Part shown: in pieces, positions 56,948 to 64,000 of the stretch
Layout of the letters: every line of letters begins with the position of its first letter
How positions within the stretch are numbered: position 1 is the first letter of the stretch
DNA from: Grimontia marina
GTDB lineage: Bacteria > Pseudomonadota > Gammaproteobacteria > Enterobacterales > Vibrionaceae
Assembly: GCF_900060185.1 (NCBI RefSeq)
Contig: NZ_FIZY01000004.1
Coordinates: forward strand, 89,623 to 153,622
DNA length: 64,000 nt
Direction of reading: 5' to 3'
Notes under the pieces: generated by a model
What the model was told of the DNA's origin: nothing
The model's database searches: none
Seen by the model: the letters and a program-made list of their open reading frames with translations, nothing else
Made by a program: the position numbers and the translations under genes

Positions 56948-59335
56948 TTAGAATTCCTCCCAGTCATCTTCAGCAGCCTTCGAAGACACTGCAGGCGCTG
57001 GTCCATTGGCCACTTTCTTGGCAGGTGCAGGTACTGACGCCCTTGGCGCTGCAGGCGCACTTCCGGAAAAGCTCTTAATCGGCTCTCTCGCTGCACTGAA
57101 GCCAGTCTTGGCAGTGTCCACCTGGAAGAAGCCAATCAAGTTGAGAAGTTCACTACCTTCATCACGCAATGACTGGCTGGCCGCCGAGGCCTCTTCCACC
57201 AATGCCGCGTTCTGCTGGGTCATCTCATCCATCTTGACCACGGCTTTAGAAATCTCATCAATACCAGTGGCTTGCTCCTGACTCGCGGAGTTGATCTTGC
57301 TAATCAAGGTACTGACTTCACCCACCGCATCGACGATCTCATTCAGCATCTCACCGGACTCATCAACCAACCTTGAGCCTTCAGATACCTTCTCAACACT
57401 GTCTTTGATGAGATCTTTAATTTCTTTTGCCGCACCTGCACTTCGCTGTGCCAGGTTACGCACTTCACCGGCAACGACCGCAAATCCACGACCTTGCTCA
57501 CCGGCACGCGCCGCCTCAACAGCGGCATTCAGTGCCAGTAAGTTGGTTTGGAAGGCAATTTCATCAATCACGCTAATAATGTCGGAGATACGCTTACTCG
57601 CTTTGTTAATCTCCCCCATCGCCTTCACGGTCTGTTTCACCACTTCACCACCCTTCTGAGCCTTGGTACTGGCATCCAGTGACAAACGGTTTGCAGCATT
57701 AGCACTTTCCGCATTCTGCTTCACGGTAGAAGTCATCTCTTCCATGCTCGCAGCGGTTTCTTCAAGACTTGCTGCCTGTTCTTCAGTACGTTCGCTGAGG
57801 TCTGAGTTACCCTCCGCAATTTCACCCGAAGCTGAAGCGACACGGGAAGATGATGCTGTGATCTTCTCAACCATGTCACGAAGGTTAGTGATAGAGGTAT
57901 TGACGGCGTCGCTAAGCAACGCAAACTCCCCTTTGTAGTCTTCCGGCATATTCACCTTGAGGTTACCGGCAGAGACTTTGGACATAACGTCTTTACAGTT
58001 ATTTAGTGGTCCAACCATAGAATCCAGCAAGCCATTGATGCCACCACTCAGGTTTGCCATAAAGCCGGTGTATTTGGTCGTGTCGATACGCGTGTCTAAG
58101 CGTCCTTCAGAGGCTGCTTCTATAAGCCCTTGAACATCACGCTGGCCTGCCATTTGCTGGGTAATATCCTCCCACTGCAGCGCTGGGCCAATGTAGTTAC
58201 CGGCAGAGTCATACATGGCAATACAGGTTAGGGAAAATTCAAGGTTCCCCACTTTAATTTCAGCGGTGTATGGCAAGCGGTCAGGGTTACTGATGATGCT
58301 GCGCTGGTGAGCGGGGTTCTTATGGAAAATATCGATATTCTTCCCTTCCAAGGCATCAGCCTGAAAGCCAGGGAAAATTCCTCGTAACTCACTTTCCCTG
58401 CTACCTAGCAGTTTCTTCAATGCGGGATTGTAATAGGTAATATTGCCGTCTTTGTCAGCCATCATGATATTTGTGGTCATGCCTTCCACAGCAGAAACCA
58501 AGCGCCCAACTTCCACTTCACGCTCACGTTCTGCCGTCACATCACGCCACTCAAGGCTGTTACCAATGTAATTACCTTTCGCATCAACAATCGCGGCAAC
58601 ATTAAGCTCAATGGTAATCCCTGCGACCTGAATGTCGGTCTTGTAAGGTAGGTTATTGGGGTCAGACAAAAGCTGGCGCTGGTGCGCCGGATTCTTGTGG
58701 AATTCATCAATACAGCGACCCATCAGCCAATCTCTGGTCGCCGTGAAGCCGGGCCAAACTTGTTTAAATGACGCTTGATGAGTTTCGAACAACTTGACAG
58801 TTTCTTCGTTGATATAGGTAATGGCGAAGTCTCTGTCGATAAGTACCATCGCCGTTAGAGACTGATCAATCGCCGCCTGTAAACGAGCGCGTTCGTTGTC
58901 CGTTTTCAGAGCTTCGGTGATGTCATCCCATTCCAACGTGTTGCCGATGAAATCACCTTTGTCATCGGTGACCGCTCCCACCACCAAGCGAAGAGTAACA
59001 TCGTCCACCTGAATGTTGGTTTCGTAGGGAAGATTGGCGGGGTTTGACAGCAGCTGTCGCTGATGCGCCGGGTTAGTATGGAACATGTCGATACATGCCC
59101 CGACGATCCACTCTTTTTCAGCACGGAAGTTCGGCCACTTAGATCGGAACATGGCTTCATGCGTCTTTAACAATTCCATGGATTTGTTGTTAACGTAAAA
59201 CACCTTGAAGTCCCGATCGACCATCATCAGCGCCGTTTGCGCCGAGTCCAGAGCGGAAACAATATGCGCCTTTAGTCCCTGATCTTTTTGTGTGTTTTCA
59301 GTTGTAGCTGTTTGATCTTTCTTCCACCACGACAT
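56948..59335 (-). CDS. Soluble chemoreceptor with three PAS domains
   Basis: 795 residues with no membrane segment. Three similar PAS domains lie at about 22-140, 146-262 and 275-392, each with a NPAHQR element ([10 protein letters not shown] twice, [10 protein letters not shown] once) and a closing EWDDIT/EWRDVT/QWEDIT. A HAMP-like stretch is near 400-470, then a signalling hairpin with [21 protein letters not shown] near 595-615. It ends in DDWEEF, whose last five residues fit the aromatic pattern of CheR/CheB docking peptides such as NWETF. A cytoplasmic sensor, possibly with heme or flavin; the cofactor is unknown. Followed by cheR two bases later. Confidence 0.9.
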   Translation of the reverse strand: MSWWKKDQTATTENTQKDQGLKAHIVSALDSAQTALMMVDRDFKVFYVNNKSMELLKTHEAMFRSKWPNFRAEKEWIVGACIDMFHTNPAHQRQLLSNPANLPYETNIQVDDVTLRLVVGAVTDDKGDFIGNTLEWDDITEALKTDNERARLQAAIDQSLTAMVLIDRDFAITYINEETVKLFETHQASFKQVWPGFTATRDWLMGRCIDEFHKNPAHQRQLLSDPNNLPYKTDIQVAGITIELNVAAIVDAKGNYIGNSLEWRDVTAEREREVEVGRLVSAVEGMTTNIMMADKDGNITYYNPALKKLLGSRESELRGIFPGFQADALEGKNIDIFHKNPAHQRSIISNPDRLPYTAEIKVGNLEFSLTCIAMYDSAGNYIGPALQWEDITQQMAGQRDVQGLIEAASEGRLDTRIDTTKYTGFMANLSGGINGLLDSMVGPLNNCKDVMSKVSAGNLKVNMPEDYKGEFALLSDAVNTSITNLRDMVEKITASSSRVASASGEIAEGNSDLSERTEEQAASLEETAASMEEMTSTVKQNAESANAANRLSLDASTKAQKGGEVVKQTVKAMGEINKASKRISDIISVIDEIAFQTNLLALNAAVEAARAGEQGRGFAVVAGEVRNLAQRSAGAAKEIKDLIKDSVEKVSEGSRLVDESGEMLNEIVDAVGEVSTLISKINSASQEQATGIDEISKAVVKMDEMTQQNAALVEEASAASQSLRDEGSELLNLIGFFQVDTAKTGFSAAREPIKSFSGSAPAAPRASVPAPAKKVANGPAPAVSSKAAEDDWEEF

Positions 59336-59340
59336 AATTG

Positions 59341-59814
59341 TTATTCCTCGCTAACCAGATCTGGCTGCGTTACTTCATGCAACTCGTCAAAATCGAACAG
59401 TTTTTCTAAACGAATCAACACCAAGTGTTTGCCCTCGACAGATGCGATACCTTCGATGTACCGCTCATCAATTTTCACAAAGCCGGGTGCCGATTTAATT
59501 TGGCTTTCGGAAAGCTGATATACCTCAGCAACCGCATCAACGATAATACCCAGGGATTGACCTTTCGCATTCCGCACAATAACGACCACCGTGGTTTTGC
59601 TCAAAACCGACGGAGCCATGTTGAAGCGCTGCCTGAGATCGACGATGGGTATGTACTCACCGCGAAGCTCTAACACTCCCAGCAGGTAGCTCTCGCTGTT
59701 GGGCAACTTGCGCACTTCCGACCAACCACGAACTTCCTTCACATCAAGAATGTTCAGTCCGTACTCTTCCTCATCAATAAGGAAGCTGAGGTATTCCATA
59801 ACTTCTTCAGACAT
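59341..59814 (-). CDS. cheW: Chemotaxis coupling protein CheW (second copy)
   Basis: 157 residues. CheW fold: [24 protein letters not shown] at the N-terminus, [20 protein letters not shown] and [16 protein letters not shown] receptor contact strands. It connects receptors with the CheA regulatory domain. Two cheW genes in tandem suggest one coupler per receptor type or a second structural role in the array. It starts 10 bases after the first cheW and ends five bases before the PAS receptor gene. Confidence 0.93.
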   Translation of the reverse strand: MSEEVMEYLSFLIDEEEYGLNILDVKEVRGWSEVRKLPNSESYLLGVLELRGEYIPIVDLRQRFNMAPSVLSKTTVVVIVRNAKGQSLGIIVDAVAEVYQLSESQIKSAPGFVKIDERYIEGIASVEGKHLVLIRLEKLFDFDELHEVTQPDLVSEE

Positions 59815-59824
59815 CTTTCACTCC

Positions 59825-60331
59825 TCAATGCACCAGGTTGTCGATATCGAGGAGCGCATCTACATCCAGAAGGCTCATCACCTGCGCATCAACATTCAGT
59901 AGGCCACTAACAAACGGCATGACGACCGAATCACCAATCGGCGGGATCAAGCTGTTGTCTCCCATATCGATCACGTCTGATACTGCATCGACAACAATCC
60001 CCATCATGCGGTTTCCAGCGTTCTCACCGGCTTTAAGGATTAACACAACGGTTGTAGGCAGGTATTCCACCTTACCGATATTGAAACGTACACGGAGATC
60101 CATAATGGGCACGATCATTCCGCGCAAGTTGATCACGCCAAGGATAAATTCAGGCGCCCTTGGGATAAGTGTCGGCGATTCCCAGACTCGGATTTCTTCA
60201 ACTCTCTGGATATCGACGCCATAAAGCTCATGCGCTAAATCGAAACTCAGAAAGTCAGAGCCTTTAAGTCGGTCGCCGCCGTCGACTATTTCGTCTTTAT
60301 TTTCCGCTGCAGCCAGAGCTTGCTCACTCAT
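59825..60331 (-). CDS. cheW: Chemotaxis coupling protein CheW (first copy)
   Basis: 168 residues. FLSFDLAHELYGVDIQRVEEIRVW, then LGVINLRGMIVPIMDLRVRF and VVDAVSDVIDMGDNSL are classical CheW segments. It is more like E. coli CheW than the following copy and has an acidic 25-residue N-terminal extension. It lies nine bases after cheA. Joins CheA and receptors in the baseplate. Confidence 0.93.
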   Translation of the reverse strand: MSEQALAAAENKDEIVDGGDRLKGSDFLSFDLAHELYGVDIQRVEEIRVWESPTLIPRAPEFILGVINLRGMIVPIMDLRVRFNIGKVEYLPTTVVLILKAGENAGNRMMGIVVDAVSDVIDMGDNSLIPPIGDSVVMPFVSGLLNVDAQVMSLLDVDALLDIDNLVH

Positions 60332-60340
60332 TTACTCCTC

Positions 60341-62410
60341 CTATGCCGCAATATGGTTGTTTGCATCGCTGACACGGCTGAGGAAGCCCGACATCAGCCC
60401 TTGCACATCCAAAATCAGCGACACCGAACCATCACCAAGAATGGTCGCGCCTGAAATACCATTTACGCGGGTGTAATTCGACTCAAGGCTCTTAATAACG
60501 ACTTGTTGCTGCCCGAGCATCTCGTCAAGTAGCAAGCCAATACGATTTCCACCTGCCTCCACCAGACAAAGCAGTTGCTTGTCTAGTGTGCCAGATTCGC
60601 CGAGACAGAACTCTTCTTTTAAGCGAAGGATAGGTATGTTTTCATCACGCAGGCGGTATAGCTCTACCCCTCCGGTCGCCACTTTCACGCGGTCCGATTC
60701 AATCTGAATGGATTCAATAATTGAAATGAGTGGTACAACAAAAACCTGATCAGCGAGTTTCACCAATTGCCCATCAAGAATGGCCAGTGTGAGTGGGAGA
60801 CTGATTCTGAAGACACTACCTTCATCGGCTTTTGAATCTACTTCGATATGCCCGCCAAGATCTTCAATGTTCCGTTTCACTACATCCATACCAACACCCC
60901 GACCGGAAACATCCGAGACAACTTCTGCTGTGGAGAAGCCCGGTGCGAAGATCAGGTTGTAGACCTGATGATCAGACAGATCATCTATCGAGGTTTCTGA
61001 ATGGAGCAGGCCTTTTTCAATGGCTTTCTTCCAGACTCTTTCTTTGTTGAGGCCAGCACCATCATCTCGCACCTCAATAACGATGGAGCCTCCTTGATGA
61101 TAGGCATAGAGATTGACACGACCTGTTTCTGACTTACCTTTTTCAAGTCGGACTTCAGGCGATTCCAAACCGTGGTCGACGGCATTGCGCACCAAGTGAA
61201 CCAATGGGTCAGTGATGCGCTCAAGAACGGTCTTATCAAGCTCAGTCTGCTCACCTTCGATAATAAGCTCAACGCTCTTACCTAGTTGGGAAGATAAGTC
61301 ACGGATAAGACGAGGGAAGCGATTGAATGCAAAACTGATCGGCAGCATGCGAATGTTCAATACACTCTCCTGCAGTTCTTTGGTGTTTTGCAACAGTTGA
61401 TCTAGCCCCGCCTGCAAGCGTTCAAGTTTGCTCTCAGAGAAGTTTTGGCCAAGTTCGGTGAGCATTGATTGAGTTATAACCAGCTCACCAACGAGGTTAA
61501 TAAGGTTATCTACCTTATCGATTTCCACTCGGATAGATGAGACAGCATCGGCTTTAGATGCAGTTGCTTTCGTCGGAGCTTTAGGTTTTGCAGATACCGG
61601 AGAGGGGACACTATTTTCTTGTGCTGGTTCAGCTTCTGTTGGCGCATCCTCTAAAACAACTTCTTCAACCTGCTCGCCTTCAGCTTGGGTGATTTCAAGA
61701 TCGCACTCATCTTCAACCCACTCGAAGATTTCCTCAAGCTGGTCACGGGTGACTACGCCATCTACCGTGATCTTCCAACTGAGGTAACACATTTCAGGCT
61801 CAATCTCGCTGAGCGTTGGTAAGGTATCCTGAACGCATTCGATCACGCATTCGGCACCGAGATCGAACATCTCACGAAGAATACGAACCGGATCATTGCC
61901 CGAGAAAAACATCTCTTTATGGGGCTTAAAGTGAATAATCCAGTCACCCGCACTACTGCCCTGTTCAGGCTGAAGTTTGTCAGCGTTGGCAGTAGGTACT
62001 GCATCACCAGATGTGACTCCGCCGTTGAGCAGATCATTAAGCTGGTCAGTCAACGCATCTCTCAGTGCATGGTCGAAATCTGTACCAGTTTCGTAAGCCA
62101 CCAACATGCTGTTAATACAATCGCCCCCTTTGAGGAGCAAATCAATGGTAGTAGTATCAAGACGACGCTTTCCTTCTCTGGCTTCGTCGAGCAACGTCTC
62201 CATAACATGAGTAAACTGGCTGATCTCATTGAGATTAAAGGTCGCACCACCACCTTTGATCGAATGAGCAGCCCGGAAAATCGTGTTAATGATGTCTAGA
62301 TCAACCTCTGCATCCGGGTCAAGGGCAAGCAGCTCACGCTCCAGGACTTCAAGGTTCTCACGACACTCCTCATAGAAAATCCGGCGCAGTTGATCCATGT
62401 CCAAAGCCAT
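60341..62410 (-). CDS. cheA: Chemotaxis histidine kinase CheA
   Basis: 689 residues. HPt domain (1-105) with phospho-His49 in AAHSIKGGGATF. A P2-like response-regulator binding domain lies at about 155-245 (WIIHFKPHKEMFFSGNDPVR), then an acidic and Ala/Lys-rich linker. Dimerisation helices at about 290-355 are followed by an ATPase with VHLVRNAVDHGLESPE, VRDDGAGLN and GRGVGMDVV, and a C-terminal CheW-like domain. It phosphorylates CheY, CheB and possibly the HsbR-like regulator. No polar-localisation motif is obvious. It starts 22 bases after cheY. Confidence 0.96.
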   Translation of the reverse strand: MALDMDQLRRIFYEECRENLEVLERELLALDPDAEVDLDIINTIFRAAHSIKGGGATFNLNEISQFTHVMETLLDEAREGKRRLDTTTIDLLLKGGDCINSMLVAYETGTDFDHALRDALTDQLNDLLNGGVTSGDAVPTANADKLQPEQGSSAGDWIIHFKPHKEMFFSGNDPVRILREMFDLGAECVIECVQDTLPTLSEIEPEMCYLSWKITVDGVVTRDQLEEIFEWVEDECDLEITQAEGEQVEEVVLEDAPTEAEPAQENSVPSPVSAKPKAPTKATASKADAVSSIRVEIDKVDNLINLVGELVITQSMLTELGQNFSESKLERLQAGLDQLLQNTKELQESVLNIRMLPISFAFNRFPRLIRDLSSQLGKSVELIIEGEQTELDKTVLERITDPLVHLVRNAVDHGLESPEVRLEKGKSETGRVNLYAYHQGGSIVIEVRDDGAGLNKERVWKKAIEKGLLHSETSIDDLSDHQVYNLIFAPGFSTAEVVSDVSGRGVGMDVVKRNIEDLGGHIEVDSKADEGSVFRISLPLTLAILDGQLVKLADQVFVVPLISIIESIQIESDRVKVATGGVELYRLRDENIPILRLKEEFCLGESGTLDKQLLCLVEAGGNRIGLLLDEMLGQQQVVIKSLESNYTRVNGISGATILGDGSVSLILDVQGLMSGFLSRVSDANNHIAA

Positions 62411-62432
62411 AGTGTTCTCCTTGGTTCAACAC

Positions 62433-62792
62433 TTAAATGACGCGTTGCAGGGTCTTCAATAGCGTATCGGGATTAAAAGGCTTAACAATCCAGCCAGTTG
62501 CACCAGCTGATTTACCTATGCTTTTTTTCTCTGCTGACGTTTCAGTGGTCAGCATCAGAATCGGTGTAAATTTGTATTGCGGTACAGAACGTACCTGACG
62601 GACAAACTCAAGCCCGTCCATGTTTGGCATGTTGACGTCAGAGATGATGACATCATATTGGCCTGACTTGGCTTTAAGCAGCGCTTCAGCGCCGTCATTA
62701 GCCGTTTCTACCTGATAGCCCGCTTCTTTGAGCGTATGACTAACCATTTGGCGAATAGATACAGAATCGTCCGCCGCTAGAATTTTTCGCAT
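62433..62792 (-). CDS. cheY: Chemotaxis response regulator CheY
   Basis: 119 residues, a single receiver domain. Acidic pocket in LAADDSVSIRQM, phospho-acceptor Asp52 in DVIISDVNMPNMDG, switch Thr in MLTTETSAEKK and Lys in GWIVKPFNP. The tail differs from E. coli CheY, so flagellar motor binding cannot be assumed; in V. cholerae only the cluster II CheY is known to control swimming. Encoded between the STAS gene and cheA. Confidence 0.93.
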   Translation of the reverse strand: MRKILAADDSVSIRQMVSHTLKEAGYQVETANDGAEALLKAKSGQYDVIISDVNMPNMDGLEFVRQVRSVPQYKFTPILMLTTETSAEKKSIGKSAGATGWIVKPFNPDTLLKTLQRVI

Positions 62793-62823
62793 ACTGTCAC
62801 CCTGATTGAACTACCTGAAAAAC

Positions 62824-63102
62824 TTACTCAGCAAAATCGACTAAGCCTAACGGCTCAACCAACCCTAACGTTTTTGCTGCCCCTACAAGTTCACCGGACG
62901 CACCTTCCCACTTCCAACCTTTAGACTGGTTGTTGCAGAGGTTTCTGGCGGTGAGTAGAAGTTGTAATCCTGGCGCATCAACACGTGATACTTTGCTACC
63001 ATCGATCAGCAAGCTGTCAGACTGCTCAAATTCGGCTTGCAGGCGATCTTTTAGGTCCATCACCTGTGTAATGTCTAGTTGTTCTCCCAATGAGAATCCC
63101 AT
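62824..63102 (-). CDS. STAS-domain protein lacking the phosphorylatable serine
   Basis: 92 residues from the ATG at 63100-63102, which has GGGAGGGA nine bases upstream; 22 in-frame upstream residues have no support. STAS fold (SLGEQLDITQVMDLKDRLQ, LLIDGSKVSRVDAPGLQLLL). Where active anti-sigma antagonists have Asp-Ser-(Ser/Ala)-Gly-Leu, this protein reads VDAPGLQ, with Ala43 in place of Ser. It is the first gene of the chemosensory operon, 31 bases before cheY. Probably a structural or binding STAS, not a phospho-switch. Its partner is unknown. Confidence 0.82.
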   Translation of the reverse strand: MGFSLGEQLDITQVMDLKDRLQAEFEQSDSLLIDGSKVSRVDAPGLQLLLTARNLCNNQSKGWKWEGASGELVGAAKTLGLVEPLGLVDFAE

Positions 63103-63424
63103 CGAAGAATTCCCTCCCCTAACGATTGACTTACATCGAAAAGCTTTGCGTAACAATAAGTGTAGCAATATTGAGAAGAAAGGGAGGCTTTTAAATCATT
63201 GCATCCTTAATGATACAATTGATAGCAATAATGACATCACTGCCTAAAGTATAAGTCACTTTTTAAAAAAAGGTTTTACGTTTTTAAGGACATATGAAAG
63301 CAGTAAAGGAATGTTAAGCCCACATTAACGCATTAGTGACTGGTTAAAGCCAAACCAGCTTGGTGCAATTCAACGCGAATTAGGCGAAAAAGCAGCAGTC
63401 AAACGATATGGGTAAGAAATTACT
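63103..63424. other. Upstream region of the chemosensory operon
   Basis: No gene seen. On the minus strand TGCTACACT at 63167-63159 looks like an RpoS-type extended -10, about 55 bases ahead of the first gene, without a good -35. The DNA is AT-rich from 63180 to 63300. Confidence 0.4.
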
Positions 63425-63453
63425 TTGACATCAACCCAGCACTACTATTTAAT
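63425..63453 (+). promoter_or_regulatory. Stable-RNA promoter of tRNA cluster 2
   Basis: Consensus TTGACA at 63425-63430, a 17-base spacer and TTTAAT at 63448-63453. A GC-rich discriminator GGCGCCCG follows, typical of stringently controlled tRNA promoters, and the first tRNA starts 10 bases later. Confidence 0.82.
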
Positions 63454-63463
63454 GGCGCCCGTT

Positions 63464-63539
63464 GCCTCGATAGCTCAGTCGGTAGAGCAGGGGATTGAAA
63501 ATCCCCGTGTCGGTGGTTCGATTCCGCCTCGAGGCACCA
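63464..63539 (+). tRNA. tRNA-Phe (GAA), copy 3
   Basis: 76 bases, identical to the two tRNA-Phe genes at 50415 and 50675, same strand. Confidence 0.97.
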
Positions 63540-63569
63540 AATTCAAGAAAGTGTTGCTACCTTTTCCGC

Positions 63570-63626
63570 TTCGCGGAAATGTGCCGGTCCCTGGCCGGGC
63601 GCGGTCAATTCCGCCTCCAGGCAACG
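63570..63626 (+). repeat. Decayed 3' part of a tRNA-Phe gene
   Basis: CGGTCAATTCCGCCTCCAGG (63602-63621) followed by CAACG matches the T arm, acceptor and CCA of tRNA-Phe with a few changes. Just upstream GTGCCGGT (63581-63588) matches the tRNA's GTGTCGGT. Between them, CCCTGGCCGGGCG replaces part of the T arm. No complete tRNA can fold. Confidence 0.55.
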
Positions 63627-63676
63627 CGGTAAGTGAAATGGTGCAGATACAACAGCAACGTTTCCACGGTTTGTGT

Positions 63677-63752
<76 letters not shown>

Positions 63753-63795
63753 TCTAAAACGAAAAAGCCTCGTCATTGACGATAACACCTATCAC

Positions 63796-64000
63796 TTAAG
63801 GTTTAAGGTGCTTAGAGCGAACAGGGTAGCGAGTTTTATTAATACGAACGGTCCTCGCTTTGGGCCGTTTTCTTTTTTTGGGGAGTATGTAGCGTTTCAC
63901 TCTCTCCCGCATGGCTCTTAGCTTTCTCGGGATTGAGCCGGGGGCTGCTATCGCACACCACATCAGCTCATCCTGAATATCTCTCAATGCCATCATAAAA
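63796..64000 (-). CDS. C-terminal end of a probable IS4-family transposase (partial)
   Basis: Open frame entering from the right edge of the window and ending at TAA 63796-63798; 68 residues are visible. The sequence is strongly basic (IPRKLRAMRERVKRYILPKK, then RKRPKARTVRI) with a conserved-looking RDIQDELMWCAIAAPGSIPRKL part. It resembles the C-terminus of DDE transposases of the IS4 family from marine gammaproteobacteria. The catalytic part is outside the window. It ends 43 bases after tRNA-Thr. No terminal inverted repeat could be confirmed. It could be complete beyond the edge or a fragment. Confidence 0.55.
   Translation of the reverse strand, partial: FMMALRDIQDELMWCAIAAPGSIPRKLRAMRERVKRYILPKKRKRPKARTVRINKTRYPVRSKHLKP

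Noticed and set aside
63753..63795. IS terminal inverted repeat or target duplication next to tRNA-Thr
   Set aside because: Only one end of the possible element is in the window, so neither a repeat pair nor a duplication can be tested.

Overview
The window reads as chromosomal DNA of a marine gammaproteobacterium of the Vibrionaceae, most likely near Grimontia, Enterovibrio or Photobacterium. The evidence is gene order and protein similarity to Vibrio and E. coli: rpoE-rseABC-lepAB-rnc-era-recO-pdxJ-acpS, epd/pgk/fbaA beside tkt and metK, endA-rsmE-gshB-yqgE-ruvX-pilU-pilT-yggS-proC-yggT-yggU-rdgB-hemW, and glsA-trmB-mutY-yggX-mltC. The genus is inferred, not proven. Most of the window is conserved housekeeping DNA with few mobile sequences.

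Layout. 1-4436 (+) is the right end of an aryl-polyene-type pigment/lipid cluster (exporter end, lipoprotein, ketosynthase, dehydratase, ketoreductase, second ketosynthase). 4511-13465 (-) is the envelope-stress and translation block, from acpS back to rpoE, with a sigma-E type autoregulatory promoter upstream of rpoE. 13892-24046 holds nadB, an HBM-type chemoreceptor, ygfX/sdhE, ygfZ, a YbaK deacylase, a broken LysR gene, a small ORF behind a PhoB-box-like promoter, gcvH behind a perfect palindrome, two tandem mscS genes and a palindromic MITE-like element. 24222-29950 (-) is the sugar-phosphate block fbaA, pgk, epd, tkt. metK follows divergently, with probable MetJ boxes.

31581-50278 is a long housekeeping stretch: SprT, endonuclease I, 16S rRNA methylation, glutathione synthesis, twitching ATPases, PLP homeostasis, proline synthesis, nucleotide-pool cleaning, heme chaperone, glutaminase, tRNA methylation, MutY, YggX and MltC. 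yggU is interrupted by one in-frame stop codon.

50415-63752 is the most interesting region. A tRNA cluster (Phe-Thr-Phe-Asn) and a second tRNA cluster (Phe-Thr), both on the + strand, bracket a 12-gene minus-strand chemosensory operon. In transcription order it is STAS, cheY, cheA, cheW, cheW, a soluble three-PAS receptor, cheR, cheD, cheB, a membrane receptor, STAS, and a REC-PP2C-HATPase regulator. It resembles V. cholerae chemotaxis cluster III combined with an HsbR/HsbA-type partner-switching output. Decayed or repeated 3' ends of tRNA-Asn and tRNA-Phe lie next to the intact tRNAs. The window ends inside the C-terminus of a probable IS4-family transposase.
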